Shown here: in pieces, positions 42,514 through 42,802 of the stretch
Layout of the letters: the number at the start of each line of letters is the position of its first letter
How positions within the stretch are numbered: position 1 is the first letter of the stretch
Assembly (NCBI GenBank): GCA_947588705.1
Contig: CANPYT010000015.1
Coordinates: forward strand, 1 to 42,802
Direction of reading: 5' to 3'
DNA length: 42,802 bases
Source of the DNA: an uncultured Acetatifactor sp.
Lineage (GTDB): Bacteria; Bacillota; Clostridia; Lachnospirales; Lachnospiraceae
Notes under the pieces: generated by a model
Database searches by the model: none
The model's input: only the letters and a program-made list of their open reading frames with translations
What the model was told of the DNA's origin: nothing
Program-made: the position numbers and the translations under genes

Positions 42514-42802
42514 TTGTAATTGCCACAGCTTTTCCATCTCCTTTTTTATCTCATCAATATCGGCCTGATAGATGCTTCTTGTCTCATTGATCCGCTTGGC
42601 GATCTGGTTGATGTTGCCGCCGATCTTTCCGAGACCGGTATTGTATTCCTGGAGGTAGGAATAATCCACATCGTAGACGATCCCCTCCACAATGAGCTGG
42701 CGTTAAAAAGCGGAGCAGTCGCGCAGGCCGGACATCTTTGTTTTGGCGTTTAAAATGCGCATTTCGTCATCGCTTAATCTTAGGTAAAACACGTTGTTTC
42801 TG
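42475..42802 (-). pseudogene. mobC: MobC mobilisation protein with in-frame stop, partial
   Basis: The minus strand enters from the right edge with NNVFYLRLSDDEMRILNAKT and KMSGLRDCSAF, the N-terminal ribbon-helix-helix of MobC. It meets TAA at 42703-42705, then continues in the same frame with RQLIVEGIVYDVDYSYLQEY and the conserved GGNINQIAKRINETRSIYQ helix, ending LWQLQKSMLSMQ. A single base change (TTA to TAA) would explain the stop. Translation could restart at GTG 42690, but without the DNA-binding part. MobC normally assists the relaxase at oriT. No oriT is visible in the window. Confidence 0.72.

Overview
The window looks like a chromosomal segment of a gut Lachnospiraceae-type Firmicute (Clostridium cluster XIVa). 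The evidence is strong AGGAGG-type ribosome sites, clostridial-style PotA/PotB/PotC-PotD, a four-subunit pyruvate:ferredoxin oxidoreductase, a MATE pump, and mobilisation remnants of the kind found in Firmicute integrative elements. There is no rRNA, tRNA or CRISPR array that I can see. The assignment rests on gene content and style, not on a database search.

Layout. (1) 1-6233 is an AT-richer accessory stretch. It holds a tandem pair of paralogous unknown proteins (364-3298), an XRE regulator, a NYN/PIN-like putative RNase and a GNAT acetyltransferase. A graveyard follows with pieces of a RelE/ParE-like toxin, a sugar-ABC solute-binding protein and a type I restriction HsdR subunit. (2) 6331-26503 is GC-richer and core-like. 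It carries a polyamine ABC transporter (PotA with a large insertion in its TOBE domain, PotB, and a PotC-PotD fusion), RecQ, a GT39-like membrane glycosyltransferase, an XRE regulator, a MATE pump and a secreted Thr/Pro-rich protein. It continues with porGDAB, truA, a DUF1538 membrane protein paired with a PII-like protein, and a variant carbamate kinase. A family of about 160-bp MITE-like repeats and a 25-bp purine-rich minisatellite lie in its intergenic regions.

(3) 26806-28274 is a tyrosine recombinase gene enclosed by perfect 27-bp inverted repeats. Each repeat has the form of a recombinase core site (6-bp arms CGCAGA/TCTGCG around an asymmetric 9-bp centre). Just inside the left repeat a strong extended -10 promoter points outward. 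I read this as a candidate self-contained invertible switch. As drawn, the promoter fires left into a bidirectional terminator in front of arcC. After inversion it would fire right, into the next region.

(4) 28350-39266 starts with a broken dnaK fragment, followed by a co-directional cluster of about nine genes. They encode a double zinc-ribbon membrane protein, a Ca-binding-repeat plus C39/papain-like protein, an unknown protein, three different dynamin-like GTPases in a row, and three small proteins, two with hydrophobic Gly/Ala-rich segments. A degraded membrane ORF, an unknown 163-aa protein and a fused ADP-ribosylglycohydrolase-macrodomain enzyme follow. (5) 41937-42802 is the decayed mobilisation module (relaxase and MobC fragments, MobC with an in-frame stop) of an integrated element.

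The main candidate for a previously undescribed system is regions 3 and 4 together. They form a dynamin-like GTPase triplet with a cysteine-peptidase-like, Ca-binding partner and nearby ADP-ribose-erasing enzyme, sitting directly downstream of a putative recombinase-driven promoter switch. Its function (membrane remodelling, stress or phage defence, or conflict) is inference.
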